Assembly: GCF_021130785.1 (NCBI RefSeq)
Contig: NC_060214.1
Location: forward strand, 42,825,001 to 42,889,000
Direction: 5' to 3'
Length of the DNA: 64,000 nt
Origin: Homalodisca vitripennis
Lineage: Eukaryota > Arthropoda > Insecta > Hemiptera > Cicadellidae
The notes under the pieces were generated by a model. It was not told the origin of the DNA. It was given only the letters and a program-made list of their open reading frames with translations, and ran no database searches. The position numbers and the translations under genes are program-made. This document shows positions 11,201 to 22,379 of this stretch, piece after piece; position 1 is the first letter of the stretch, and every line of letters starts with the position of its first letter.

Positions 11201-11831
11201 TGCAATTTTTCCCTTCTTATAGACAGCAGACACAGTGTCACATCCTGTGAAGGCGTATGTAACCAGAAGTACATCTTTCATATCCCCAATGCCTTGCTGA
11301 ATGTCAGAAATAATGTACACTTTTTCCTGGTGATTTCCTTTTTTTAGGTACGACCATTTTCAGTTTATTCCCTGAAGGTGCGTGGACAGTCAACAGTACT
11401 AATAGGTCCGTGTCATCACCAATAACACACGTTTGAACATCTTTCTTCGCTTCATCAATAGCTGTTAAAACTAATAATAGGTCAGGATCACCCGATGCTT
11501 AAAGAACTGTGCAACCACATTGTTGCAAGTGCGATGAAAGGAGGGTTATTAGACCCATCTTGTTTTTAGCACTAGCTAAAAATTCATTTTGATTTATGTT
11601 GACATGGATTAAGTCTTCTACTTTGACCACAATGTTGGAACGTGATCTTCGTAGGTGTTCTTGATCCTTTGTGTTACTTCGTTCGTAACCATCAAAAACA
11701 ACAGTCGCTTTTCCATAATGAGTACATACGTAATCACTATATTGCTCGCAAATCTGTTTAAATGTAGCAGGCTGTTGCCAGACAACACGATGTAGGAGGT
11801 GGCCTCCGTCAATTATATAGGACACTTTCAT
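11201..11831 (-). other. FEN/XPG-like nuclease module within the transposon gene
   Basis: The order of motifs follows flap endonuclease folds: an N-terminal Asp strand (YIIDGG), a second Asp strand (VVFDG) followed by a basic helix, an acidic cluster (GDDTDLLVLL) and a Gly-Cys-Asp ... Gly-Lys block that fits the helix-three-turn-helix of FEN1 (GCDY ... GIGPK). An in-frame stop lies at 11499-11501 between the second strand and the acidic cluster, and one extra base near 11330 separates the acidic cluster from the Gly-Cys-Asp block. The fold is inferred from motifs alone. Confidence 0.65.
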
Positions 11832-14809
11832 CGATGTTTGATGATTCTTTTGAATCTGAAACCAAAACCGTCACCATTGATGATTTTCCCCTTCCTCATC
11901 AAGCCAGATTCGTCAAACAGCGATGGAGGATATGCACAGAGTTCAAACTGAAAAATTTCCTCTAATCTCTCATTACTCCTTACTGTACACACCATCCGAT
12001 GTAAGAGAGTGATTTACACATACCGTGTCGTTGTTAATTTTCACCGACTTCGTTATAGAGGCTAGAGACTTGACAGCAAACTTTATTTTCATGTGTATTT
12101 CTTTAAATGTTTTGTTTTCAATAGCTTTGATGGATATGGCTCCTATTTCAAATGCTTTATCGCAGTTTACAGTTTCATCACCTATAGCCCCTGTTGACAA
12201 GGAAGAGAGTTCAGGTGATTTAGAGAACGGATTATGTTCTTCAATCCAAGAAATGAAGGTTTGCAAGTCCTTACTGTTTCTTTTTTGCCTTGCATCTCGT
12301 AGCTCCTCGTGCTGCTCTGAAGAGAGGCTGCGAACACCTGCAAACTCTTCCATTGCTTCGCACACCCGAGAACAAGTCGGCATGGAATTAATCCAAGTGG
12401 CAATAGTTGTCGCTGTGATTCCTCTACCTCCAGTCAATCCACCAATGCTTTTTAAGGACCTCATCAAAACCTGTTCTATGGTCATATCACTCCATACTCC
12501 AGAACTTTTCAGTTCGTCGGATGGTGAAATAACCACAATTAACAATTAAATCGTTTTCTTGGTGCAATGTGTTGAGAAGTTCCAGCGAGTCTTGTAGGTA
12601 AACGTGTGCAGATTTAGCGTAGTTAAAGTGACCAGATGCATGGAAAATGGGAAGCATTTGATGGACACAATGAAGGTGAAGGAGAAAGTCCCCACTCCTC
12701 TCTGCTCTTATAAAAATTCGAACGATTTCAACCATTTCTATGAACTGAATCCACAGTTTTTGTGTTCGTCCAGATTCATTTGAACACCTAAGCTGGTTTT
12801 CAAAAATTTCTACAAAGCTCTTTACCACGGTTGACTGTGCAATCTCTTCAGAAGAGGCATTTCCAAGCTTGAAATTGGAATAGACATTATTAAGCTCATC
12901 TTTATTTACACTTATTAGGGTTTCATTATTTTTCAAAAATACAGTCATCAGTGCTTCTTCGACTAGGCAGAGAGCACGAATGACCCGAGAGTAAGCTTTC
13001 CCGTTCATCATTTGTTGAACACTGTTTTTAGCATACACAGTACTATACAGCTCCTCCAAACCACTACCTGCCATGATGAATCCAATCGCTGACAAAAAGA
13101 ACATCAACAAATGAAATCCTCCTAGTCTAATGAAGAGTGACTTCAACGGGCTGTCATGAGATGCTGCGGCTACTATTTCACGAGCTTTAGCATACAATGG
13201 CTGATCAAAAGTCACCATTGTTATCGTTTGACCATTGCTAGCCCCTTGTTTGGCAGCTTGAAGAAGAGCTGTATAAATTGTTGATGGATTTGAAGGAGCT
13301 AAGTTGATAAATGGAAGAGGGACTACAGCCGAAGTTTGGAACTGTTCCTTCGCATAAAGCTTTTCCATGCAGCCACTCCAACCAGGTTTACATTCTTCTG
13401 GACCTTCTAAACAGGTGCCACTCAACCAAAACATATTAAGTGTTCGTCCATTTTTGTATGAAAGTGATGGTTTGTCTTCTAGGGAAGCAAGGTTTGTAGC
13501 GATTATTTCAGAATATCCAGATGTAGCCGGGGCTTTGTAAGTTTGCAAGTCAAACAAGCCTTTGTTTTCAACAGCTTGAGCAGCAACATTCTTTCGAGGT
13601 ACATTTTCCTCAACCTGAAGAGCTGTTTTAGGTGTAATGCAAGCAATTCCACCCATGCCGTGGAAGGTGTTATGACCATCTAGTGTGTGAACATTGTAGT
13701 AGCATTATCGAACACGAATTGCACATAACCGTTCTCTATTCTTGTGTTCTCTTGGCAAGTGACGGATCTCTCATATCTCAACACTTCCTGGTAAGGTACA
13801 CAAACACCCATATTGCGCAGGGTGTCAATCAAGACCTTCGAACCAAATTTTCTGTGTAACAAAACACCCGTTCCAAGTTGGACTGGGGATAAAAACGATC
13901 TTGGACGAGCAGCGCGTATTATACTGTGACATATTGCTGTTTTTTTTCCTTTCCATAATTTGTTTTGCCCTCTGGATTTTCTCGGATGTTTGTCTTGTAC
14001 AAGTAGGCTGAATGATTTCAGTTATCAAGACATTGAGCAACTCAGGTACCAGTTCAGAACCCCTTTACAAATATCTTCAATTGTTGGAAACTGGGAATAG
14101 TCGTAACTTTTGGACTTTATCTCACGTCGAATAATTGCTGCTGCAGTTTTGATCAATCTCAGTTCCTCTTCAGCTTCATTATCACAGTTCCGATTTTTAT
14201 ACCAGTTGTCTGATAAAATATTAGTTTATGCTCCAGAAAAACAAATCACACTTCTTTTTCCTGGTAAAACTGCAAAATTTAAACTATTACCATAACGCTG
14301 GATAAGTTTTCTTTTGAAATGTGTGACAGTATATGGCTCAACTTCAGGGCTCAGACGAAGGAATATTTTTTGTAGTTCTTCAAAGTCGTATTGACATTCA
14401 TTGTTTTCCTCCAAATAATCACATAGCTTTTCAAAAGCGTCTTCTCTTTTGGCATCAGCACTAGACCCACCTTTACTGGTTGCTACTCCTTTTTCGGGCC
14501 GTGACGATCCTGGCTTTTGAAATGTCTGATAACAATGCCAGTGGTACCTCCCATCAGAACTTACGAGATCTATGATTCACGTGGTATCTTTGCTGGAGGT
14601 TCTTTTTCAATTTCAGGTGGTTTTGGTCGTAATATATAGGTTTGTCGACACTTACCATGTACTTGAAGCGAATCATTCTGCAAGAACTTGGCTTTGACGC
14701 CATCTTTACGTATTTCACTGCACTGAATTATTTTGTCCACCGCCTTTCTAGTCAGAGTAATTAGTTCACCACCCTTGTCCTTACAAGGTTTTAACACACA
14801 CTCCGCCAT

Positions 14810-15261
14810 AACTAACACACTATCTCAAGTGGTTTTCACATAATTCGCACGTTACTATAAACACCAACCATAAAAAATTTACAGCAAAACCGCACTCGAA
14901 GTACCACGCACAAACGTACTCAACTTGTCTCCTAAGACGACTGAAGAAGAATATCGATCGATCTGTGACAGTGCGTGAGGGAGGGGCGGAATGGAGGGGG
15001 CAGATAACAGGTGCAGAAGACAGAACCGCCATTGGTTGCGGCCCGCGGTCCATGGTCACTATGATGGCGGCCACGCCTGCTTGTACTACCACGTTTCTCC
15101 TAACAATTATTTTTACTTTTTCAACCTTCTATGGTGTCTCTTAGCCTTTTTTTGACTATAATACTGTAGTATATTATTACTCTTTAATTAAATCATTTAC
15201 TTATTTCTATATACGAGCTCGTAGCTTTATTTGGAAAAAAACCTTAAAAATTATATCATTT
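14810..15261. other. Transposon promoter-side interior
   Basis: Upstream of the ATG on the minus strand. A GC-richer stretch at about 14940-15090 (with GAGGGAGGGGCGGAATGGAG) stands out from the AT-rich surroundings and could hold the promoter and 5' UTR. No ORF here is supported. Confidence 0.45.
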
Positions 15262-15589
15262 TTATTTTTACACCGTCTGCAACTCATGAACCGTAAATTT
15301 TTACAGGGAATATGCAAAGGACATTTTTTGTTTAAAATCTAATGTAGAATATTTTTTGTATATAACACTCTTTGTGCTAAACAGCTTAGTTTTCAACAAA
15401 TTTCCAAAAAACTAAAAAAACTAATACATTTCCTTCTTTTTCACCCCCTTCCCACCAAACCCGACGCTCAAAATGGTGTAACTTTTTACCAAACAATAAG
15501 AGGGTTATATAGAACAATTTGGAGTTGGAATAAAACTTTTACTTTGGATGTCAAGGTTAGGCGTTTTTTAGGTTAATAACACCGTACTA
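15262..15589. repeat. Right terminal inverted repeat
   Basis: Inverted partner of 10046-10375. It contains ACACCGTCTGCAACTCATGA (inner) and CCCGACGCTCAAAATGGTGT (centre) and ends ACACCGTACTA. Confidence 0.85.
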
Positions 15590-15592
15590 TTA

Positions 15593-15733
15593 TAAGTGAC
15601 TTCCGAAACAAGGTGAGCTGCTTGCAAGGACCAGATCGCTCAGCGGTCACCCATCTAAGCAGCAGCTACGCTCGAATTGGTTCGGTTATCTTGCAATTTT
15701 ATCCGGTTATCACGTGGTCTGGTATTCTTTCCT
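15593..15733 (-). repeat. 5S rRNA-like segment, possible distal LINE 5' UTR or SINE3 head
   Basis: On the minus strand, 15727 to 15640 reads like a diverged 5S rRNA: an ACCAGACCACGTG start, an AACCGAACCAATTCGAGCG middle, CTGCTTAGATGGGTGACCGC and then a GAGCGATC end. GATGGGTGACCGC matches the box C region of animal 5S genes. It is too diverged to be a functional 5S gene. It lies upstream, on the same strand, of the LINE split by the transposon. Confidence 0.6.
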
Positions 15734-18700
15734 TACTTTTTTTTAATGTAAGACGATAATACCTTTTCAGTAAATACTTGCAGTAAACATAAAAAATTCT
15801 TTTAAGAAGGTTTAGCAAACTATTACAAGACTAAAATACTAAAAATGTAATTGATAAATTCTGTGAGTGAAATAGAGTATTTATTTTTTTATTTGAGTTG
15901 GGGAAATACAATGAAACAATATCATCATGTGAATAAAGTATATAGTTTAAAAGTTAAATCTATATTTCTGTTCTTTTAGTAAGAATATTCAAATAATATT
16001 ATCCTGTTACATTAGAAAAATGAATCCGAGAAGTAAAGTTTAGGCTGATAGTTACAGGTTTATATTCACTGTTATACTATTGTACGGGTAGTCAAACTAT
16101 TACTCTGTACTGAATATAAAGAATATTTTCCAAACGTTTCTGATAACTTACCTTTACCGTTTGGGATCCATCTCAGAATTTTTTTACTGTCAATATTTTA
16201 GAAAGAATAATAATTAATTTAGATAGAAAAAGCAACTCGTCTCAGAATAATGAGATCTTTAATTTTTACTTTCTATTGTAAAATACTTTTATGTGTGGAA
16301 CTTTTATTTTAGATTTTCAGAATGTTCAATTAAGAACATTATCTTCTGTAAGTTGTACCATTGTTCTTCTCCAACAAAACATCACTTTCCCATAGTCTGC
16401 TTTATATGCCAACCTTTTCTAGTTATAGATAAATGACAACTCTGATCCTGAACTCTGGATTACATTATTGACTAAATTAATTATTTTTTAATAAATTAAG
16501 AATTTAAGTTACCTTGAGCTTAATATTTTATTTGAATTTATTCTTTAAAGAAAATTATATGTCTTTTAAAATTAAATAATAAAAAACTTGAAACTTAAAA
16601 AGCAAAAATGTAACGGACGTATACATTTAATATGATTTGTATAGACATTGTTGTAGAGGGAATACACATCAATGTGCAAGAGTGGATTCACAGTTGTGTC
16701 TAATTTGTATAGATTAATCATCCATTTAGTCCCAACTACTGTTGCGAGTGGTAGATGTAACATATTTAGAAGCTTATCTGAGCATGCGATGGATAGACTT
16801 TTATGATGCTCATTAAATTCGTTTGTTAGACCCACAAAAACTTTGTACTTGTTTTTGTCTTTGAGACTTATTATTATTAAATATTGTTGAGAAAATGAGA
16901 CTGCATACAACTTTTAAAGGCTGCAGATGATCTTTTTTTAATATATCTAGAAGCATCATACATTCACATTTTTATACAATGAATTAGGTTGCATAGTATT
17001 GCTTAAATAATACAAGTTCCAATAAGGTAGGGAGAATACTACAACGCAAGTGTGCGCAGAAATCAGAGAGAAAATAGATTCTTAAATTGAATTGGTAAGA
17101 CTAATCAACTGAAGTAACTACCAGAACGGTACTTTTTATCTAGACTGACAATGATTTAGGGTTGATTCTATTGATGGAGATAATGATTGAAGTCATTGGT
17201 AATTATACCACTACAATTATTTAGATACTACACTTCAAAGATATATTCCCCTAAGGCTGTTTTGATATTTATCAATTTGCTTTTAAAGCCACGGTATCAG
17301 CTATTTGTAATTATAGCGCTAACATTTATTATTTTGAAGGGAAGGGGTGATTCATTGCGAATGTTGATTACAGTTCCATTTCACCTTTCGCATTGTGTAG
17401 TGTCTGACATCCAAAAGTTCTAAAAGATATATTGTTTGAATAAGTAATGAATTTAGATGATGGATGCATTCTCTATTTAAAGGATTCTATGCATTGTGTT
17501 TATTAACGATTATAAGTGCCGAAATAAACATGCAGTACGAACAATATACACAAGGAAGATACAAAATTCTAATTCTGGCACGTACAAACAATTGACTCGT
17601 TTACAAAGGAATTGGATTAAACCCTTTCAGAGTGCATTACTTCTCTTTCTCCGTCTGTGTTTGTTAATCTACGTTAGCAAACCTTCAATATTAAAGACTT
17701 CTGCGACATCTAACCGCTAATTTGAAAGAATAAACGGAATATACTTACACAAGGTTCTAGATCAAGGTGGTGATGATCTCAGAATAAATGGATTTTAAAG
17801 TAAACTATAATGTGGAAAGTTTCTTAATTTTAATTTCCAGTATAGCTGTCAACTTACCAAGAATTTTTTCTTAGTGTCGTTTTAATATGCTTTACTGTTT
17901 AGGCTATAGTAGCGCTGAAAGCTTCAGAAACTCTTTCCTCAGCAGTTATTAAGTGATGTTTTTACTACTTGCAAACAAAATAAGTAAGTTTCGTTGTTGC
18001 ATTACATGAATAATGTGCAACATTCCACTTCATACGGTGGAATATTCCACTTCAAAACTATCAAATTCTTTCAAGGTACAATCCCAGTTCCCAGGTTTAC
18101 CCACTCTGGATATTACAAAATTCCAACCATGACTTCAATATGTTGTTAACCATTTAACGTAATTTGAGAGGTGCTTATGCCAAACAAATATTTATGCCAA
18201 TTTGTTATTAAAAATCCATAAATTCTAATGATTTTTTCTTGAATAGAAAGTAGTGATAATGAAGCCAGGATTTTTAATGCTTTCATTGATTACATCAAAA
18301 TTGATACTTAGTTTCCACTCATGCATTAAAGAAACATACCCACTGGATGTAATAACGGTTTTACTGTGTTAATTTCAACACATATATGTCTTAATATATT
18401 TAAAGAGAAGAGTAACTTGATTATTTGTATTTCTTCAATTATTTACAAGATAAACTTGTTCTTATCTTGTTAATTCTTATCTGTATCTTAATTTGATTCA
18501 AAACTTTAGAAACGCTCCAATGCAATTGTAAAATCATAAATTAATGATAATATTTACTCCAAAAAAAAACCTTAAATTTAAAGGCATTGTAAATTATAGG
18601 TACAGAGAAAGAAATGTGAAATTGCATTTAATTTCCATGTACCATAAGCGTCACATGAAGGTACAGCATTGTCACAACCGAATAGCAAATACAAATTTAG

Positions 18701-20805
18701 AAAACGTATTTAAAACTTTAAATGCAACTTAAACTTTTGTTAAATGAATGCTAAATTTAATTGCATCTAAATGTTCTACAGTAGAAAATGTTTGATAATA
18801 AGTTGGACAAACATTTTACTGTACTAGGGAACAGTAAAATGGCAGTATAAACCATTAATTCCGTAAGCAGTCACTTTTGATACGAGAATCGACTAATTAA
18901 AATGCTTGATAACGAGGTGATTTAATTAACAGCTAATTAACTACCCTGTTAGCAGTATGTGGATCAGCTTGTAAAATAGTTCACCAACCTATATAGTGTC
19001 CTCTCCTGTATAGTGTATTACACAGTGTTGTTAAGACTTTCACTTTTATTTATATTTTTATGACACCACAATAAGAGTATTAAGAGGACAAATATTTACG
19101 ACTTCAATCAGTTCTTACATTAAAGTTTATGTATTTATAAAAAAATATGTCAATTAATGCATAATGATACATGCTTTCTCCCATAATGGTACTCTTGAAT
19201 AAACAATGAGGAATACAAAGAATAGTGTAATAACGAGTCCACTATTTCAGTAAACGTTAGATTTGTAAACACCGAAGAATGAATAAGATCCAAAAATGTA
19301 GAATTGGTTTGTATAATATTTACTGCATCATTACAATTATTACACATCATAAATATACCTACTTTTTACTAGATAAATATTAAATTGTAATCGATATATA
19401 CAATATTTTAGTTTCGCAGTAGTTTATATAGTACAAGAGTTTACCATTCAACGTTATTTGCTTTACGGAAACTACTAGGGGAAAAAACAACACTGAATAA
19501 CAAATATTTTATTTTATTTTATAAATTAAATATTATTTAAAATAGTTACCGTATTTGGTATCTTTATTTACGTTCAATCATGGATATGAGACCTTTCAAT
19601 TATTAATTGCAAATACGTTTTCTTTGATTTAGCATATCAATTGTTTAGGATTTACACTATTAAAGGCATTTATTTCCATTTAAGCAACAGAAAGACCACA
19701 CAATCTATTGACAAATAAATATTAACATTGCTTATTAAATTATGGTACAATAAATATTTGTGAGAAAAAAGATATAATTTTCTCGCAAAATGAATATGAA
19801 ACAGGTTATTCAATCTTATAACACAATAAATACGATTTTCTTACTATAAGACTTCGCTCACTACGAAACATCTTAATATAAATTTCAAATGTCGCAAAAA
19901 AGACTTTACTATATCCTGTTCCGTTTATTTACGGTTGATTGAATAAAAAAGTGTACTAAGCATTTGAAAACACAACTTAAAATTAGATTTTATTATTTTA
20001 TAACACAACTAACATTTATTTGCTAAATGAAATTCTTAGGTGATATGGTTTTTGAAACTTTATTTTTTTTTTCAATGATATTATGCATATTCTAAAGCAA
20101 TAATAAAGAAACCATTTACAATGAACTGTTCAGTTCAAAGCGCATATAGTGACGGATGTACACTTTCAATGATCTCGGTCTTTCCTATTTATAAATAAGG
20201 ATCTATACAAAAGAAAAAGCCTGTTGTGACATTGTTATAACAAAGAGGTTATTTTTTCAGGTCTCTGATGATAGACTTTTCTAACTTTTCTAAATTCAGT
20301 AGGATACATGTTTATGGATTACTATAGAACTGTAAATAATGGCCCAGTATGAGTGAAAGATAAACTTAAATAATTTAAGTACTTAGCTAATAAATTATTA
20401 TTATTAAGATATTAACTAGAAGAAAAAGGAATTGTGTGAGAACAAAACTATTCATTAGAGTACCAGGCAGATTCTTATTAGAAGTTAAAATAGCTGCAAT
20501 GATAAGATTGAGTTCTCACTAATTAGTTAAGAGTTAGCATAGTCTATCACTCGAGTTTTTAAAAGTGACATTATTTTCTAATAATAATTTTATTCGTAAT
20601 AGATTCTAGTAAGATTTTTAAAAGCTAAGAAAGGCGTTTTTTGTCGTGATGTACGCCACAGAAACTTTCATCAAGCAGATTTTATTTTCATATTATGCTA
20701 GAATGACAAAATTATTTGTCTATATAATATTTCTAGATAGCATGTCTTTATGCTTTGGAAAACATACTTTTTAGTTATTTCCATCTACGCTAAGGACAAA
20801 TTTTT
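15734..20805. other. AT-rich intergenic DNA, nothing recognised
   Basis: About 5 kb of AT-rich sequence. The longest open frames are short, low in complexity and without any known motif. No tRNA, TIR pair or tandem repeat was seen by eye. Confidence 0.5.
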
Positions 20806-20900
20806 AAAATAATATCTTAGTGCAACTGTGTGTTACCAGACGTTAAGGGAGCTAGATCCGGGCCTCTTCAACGCCAAGGAGATGTCCTATTGTATTTTTT
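20806..20900 (+). other. Possible decayed exon-like fragment
   Basis: In one plus-strand frame the stretch reads CYQTLRELDPGLFNAKEMSY, with mixed-class residues and higher GC than its surroundings. A CTTAG that could act as a 3' splice site lies at 20815-20819. No good donor follows and the frame then runs into AT-rich codons to a stop. I do not recognise the peptide. It may be an exon relic or chance. Confidence 0.25.
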
Positions 20901-22033
20901 TCAAAGACATACAAACATCTCCAAAAAATTATCAATTTAATCACGCACAGATACCATTTCAATATCTGTTATTAAACATTATTTAAATTAACATGTAATT
21001 TTATAAATTCGAATTGATTAAAAATAAATTTATACTGAAACATTACTCAGGCAAGTTAAGTGTCCACATAACATAAGCAACGTATAATTTTTGCTCAATA
21101 CTTTAAGAGGCAACTTTCAGCCCTCAATTCTGAAGTTGAATCAGTCAGAGACCAAAAACACGTTACAGCTTATGAAACAACTTGTCTTAACTGTGACAAG
21201 AACTATCCTCATTCTGCCCGAAATAGGTTTCGTAAAGTTTTACGAATCTCTGACTGGTACTTATTTGTTATTTAGTGCGTTTATGAGCCCTTATCCTTCT
21301 AATGGGTATATTATTGTTGCTATAGTTGGGCTTGCCTTGAGCCTCGATCAAGAAAATACACAGGTTTTAAAAAATATACACTACAGATTTTTGTGATCTT
21401 TACAACTGATTACGTTGGTGAAATGTACAAAGTCAATACCTATATACGTAAAGCTATACGTTATATTTAACTTATCGTGTAAATATAACGATATAACACA
21501 TTACCACTGAGAGGAGTACTCTTGAGTTTTATAATGGAAATGACGCTGGAATCTGAAGTAAAAGTGACAGCTATCAAATCCGTTCATACAATAATTACCG
21601 CCGCTATTCTGCACAAAATTTTAATAGAAATATTTTATTTAACTTACATTGCTGCCAGGAAATTTTTATAATTCTGTGTGTAATATTTAGTTCTCTAAAT
21701 TTATTTATTAAAAGGGACGACCCATGTTATTTATTAAGTGTTAAAAAAATTTGTATGGAATTTAATATATTTAGTGCAGATTTAATTAAGCAGATTCAGC
21801 TCATTTGGAGAAATTAAATACTTTCCTTAATTAACCTCTTAGGAATTAGCTGCACCCATTTTTAAAAAATAAAAAATTATTTAATGAAACTGATATTTTA
21901 ACAAAACATTAGTTAAGAGTTTAGTCGCATTGTGCTGTTTTAAATGACTCTTTACACGTTTTTAGAAGACCAATGATATTAAAACTTTCTTACTTGTATG
22001 GCAAGATATCTACATGATGTTACACATACGGTG
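20901..22033. other. AT-rich DNA, start of paralogous block B
   Basis: From about 21490 the sequence aligns in direct orientation with 38490 onward. Shared pieces include CATACAATAATTA (about 21586 and 38578). No ORF is conserved between the two copies. Confidence 0.55.
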
Positions 22034-22379
22034 CCACCTGAGGAATAATAAGTTTCTGTGTGACTAATTCTTGTGCCTGATAATCCGCTGATGGATTATT
22101 CTATCAGTAGATCCCGGCACGTGCCATTCATCCAAACAAACCAATCAGCAAGGAACATAAATCCTGTGTCTCGCCTTGTCTCAGATGTTACAGTATCAAG
22201 GAATATCCACCTGAGGAATAATAAGTTTCTGTGTGATTAATTGTTGAGCCTGATAATCCGCTGATGGATTATTCAACAGCAGATCCTGGCACTCACCGTT
22301 CAGCCAAACAAACCAATCAGCAAGGAACATAAATCTTGTGACTCGCCTTGTCTCAGGTGTTACAGTATTGATAAGGAAA
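22034..22379. repeat. 173-bp tandem duplication with a nested hairpin
   Basis: Copy 1 is 22034-22206 and copy 2 is 22207-22379. Both begin CCACCTGAGGAATAATAAGT and contain GATAATCCGCTGATGGATTA, whose arms GATAATCC and GGATTATT pair. In copy 1 a further CTGATA / TATCAG pair surrounds it. A single diverged copy lies in paralogous block B' at about 39129-39325. Confidence 0.85.

Larger units (their letters stand above)
10646..14809 (-). pseudogene. Transposon protein with FEN/XPG-like nuclease and C-terminal Cys-rich domain
   Basis: Likely start is ATG at 14809 (MAECVLKPC). The N-terminal part has VHGKCRQTY and RYHWHCYQTF, His/Cys pairs that suggest zinc binding. The middle (13656-12487, 389 codons open) has GGIACITP, VTFDQPLY and LGGFHLLMFFLSAIG followed by MAGSGLEELY, blocks I know as abundant in uncharacterised invertebrate proteins; one of its Asp residues may belong to the transposase site. 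Then comes a nuclease-like part (11831-11200): YIIDGGHLL, VVFDGYERSNTKDQEHLRRS, VIGDDTDLLVLL and TGCDTVSAVYKKGK. The end has nine Cys in about 32 residues (near 10800-10700), then an acidic tail. Breaks: stop near 14570, several between 14230 and 13660, frame change near 12500, stop at 11499, frame change near 11330, frame changes near 10850 and 10715. Confidence 0.8.
10046..15589 (-). mobile_element. 5.5-kb DNA transposon with long TIRs, Academ (AcademX)-like
   Basis: The ends are inverted copies starting TAGTACGGTGT and containing, in the same order, GTAAAAGTTTT, CAAATTGTTCTA, ACACCATTTTGAGCGTCGGG and, at the inner end, CAGACGGTGTAAA. A 3-bp TTA flanks both ends. One gene occupies the minus strand. 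The combination of 3-bp duplication, an XPG/FEN-like nuclease and a Cys-rich zinc domain is what is described for the AcademX group. The family assignment is from knowledge of that group, not from a search. The gene is broken by frameshifts and stops, so this copy is not autonomous. Confidence 0.8.

Noticed and set aside
12025..12549. 174-codon plus-strand frame
   Set aside because: It is the antisense shadow of the transposon gene; the minus strand has the conserved motifs.
10041..15597. Transposon ends at ACTTATA...TATAAGT
   Set aside because: This reading leaves no target duplication; shifting inward to TAGTACGG gives an exact TTA duplication.
15640..15727. Functional 5S rRNA gene
   Set aside because: Too diverged over the 5' half and no clean terminator or full-length match.
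22034..22379. CRISPR-like array
   Set aside because: Only two long 173-bp direct units without spacers; the window is eukaryotic.
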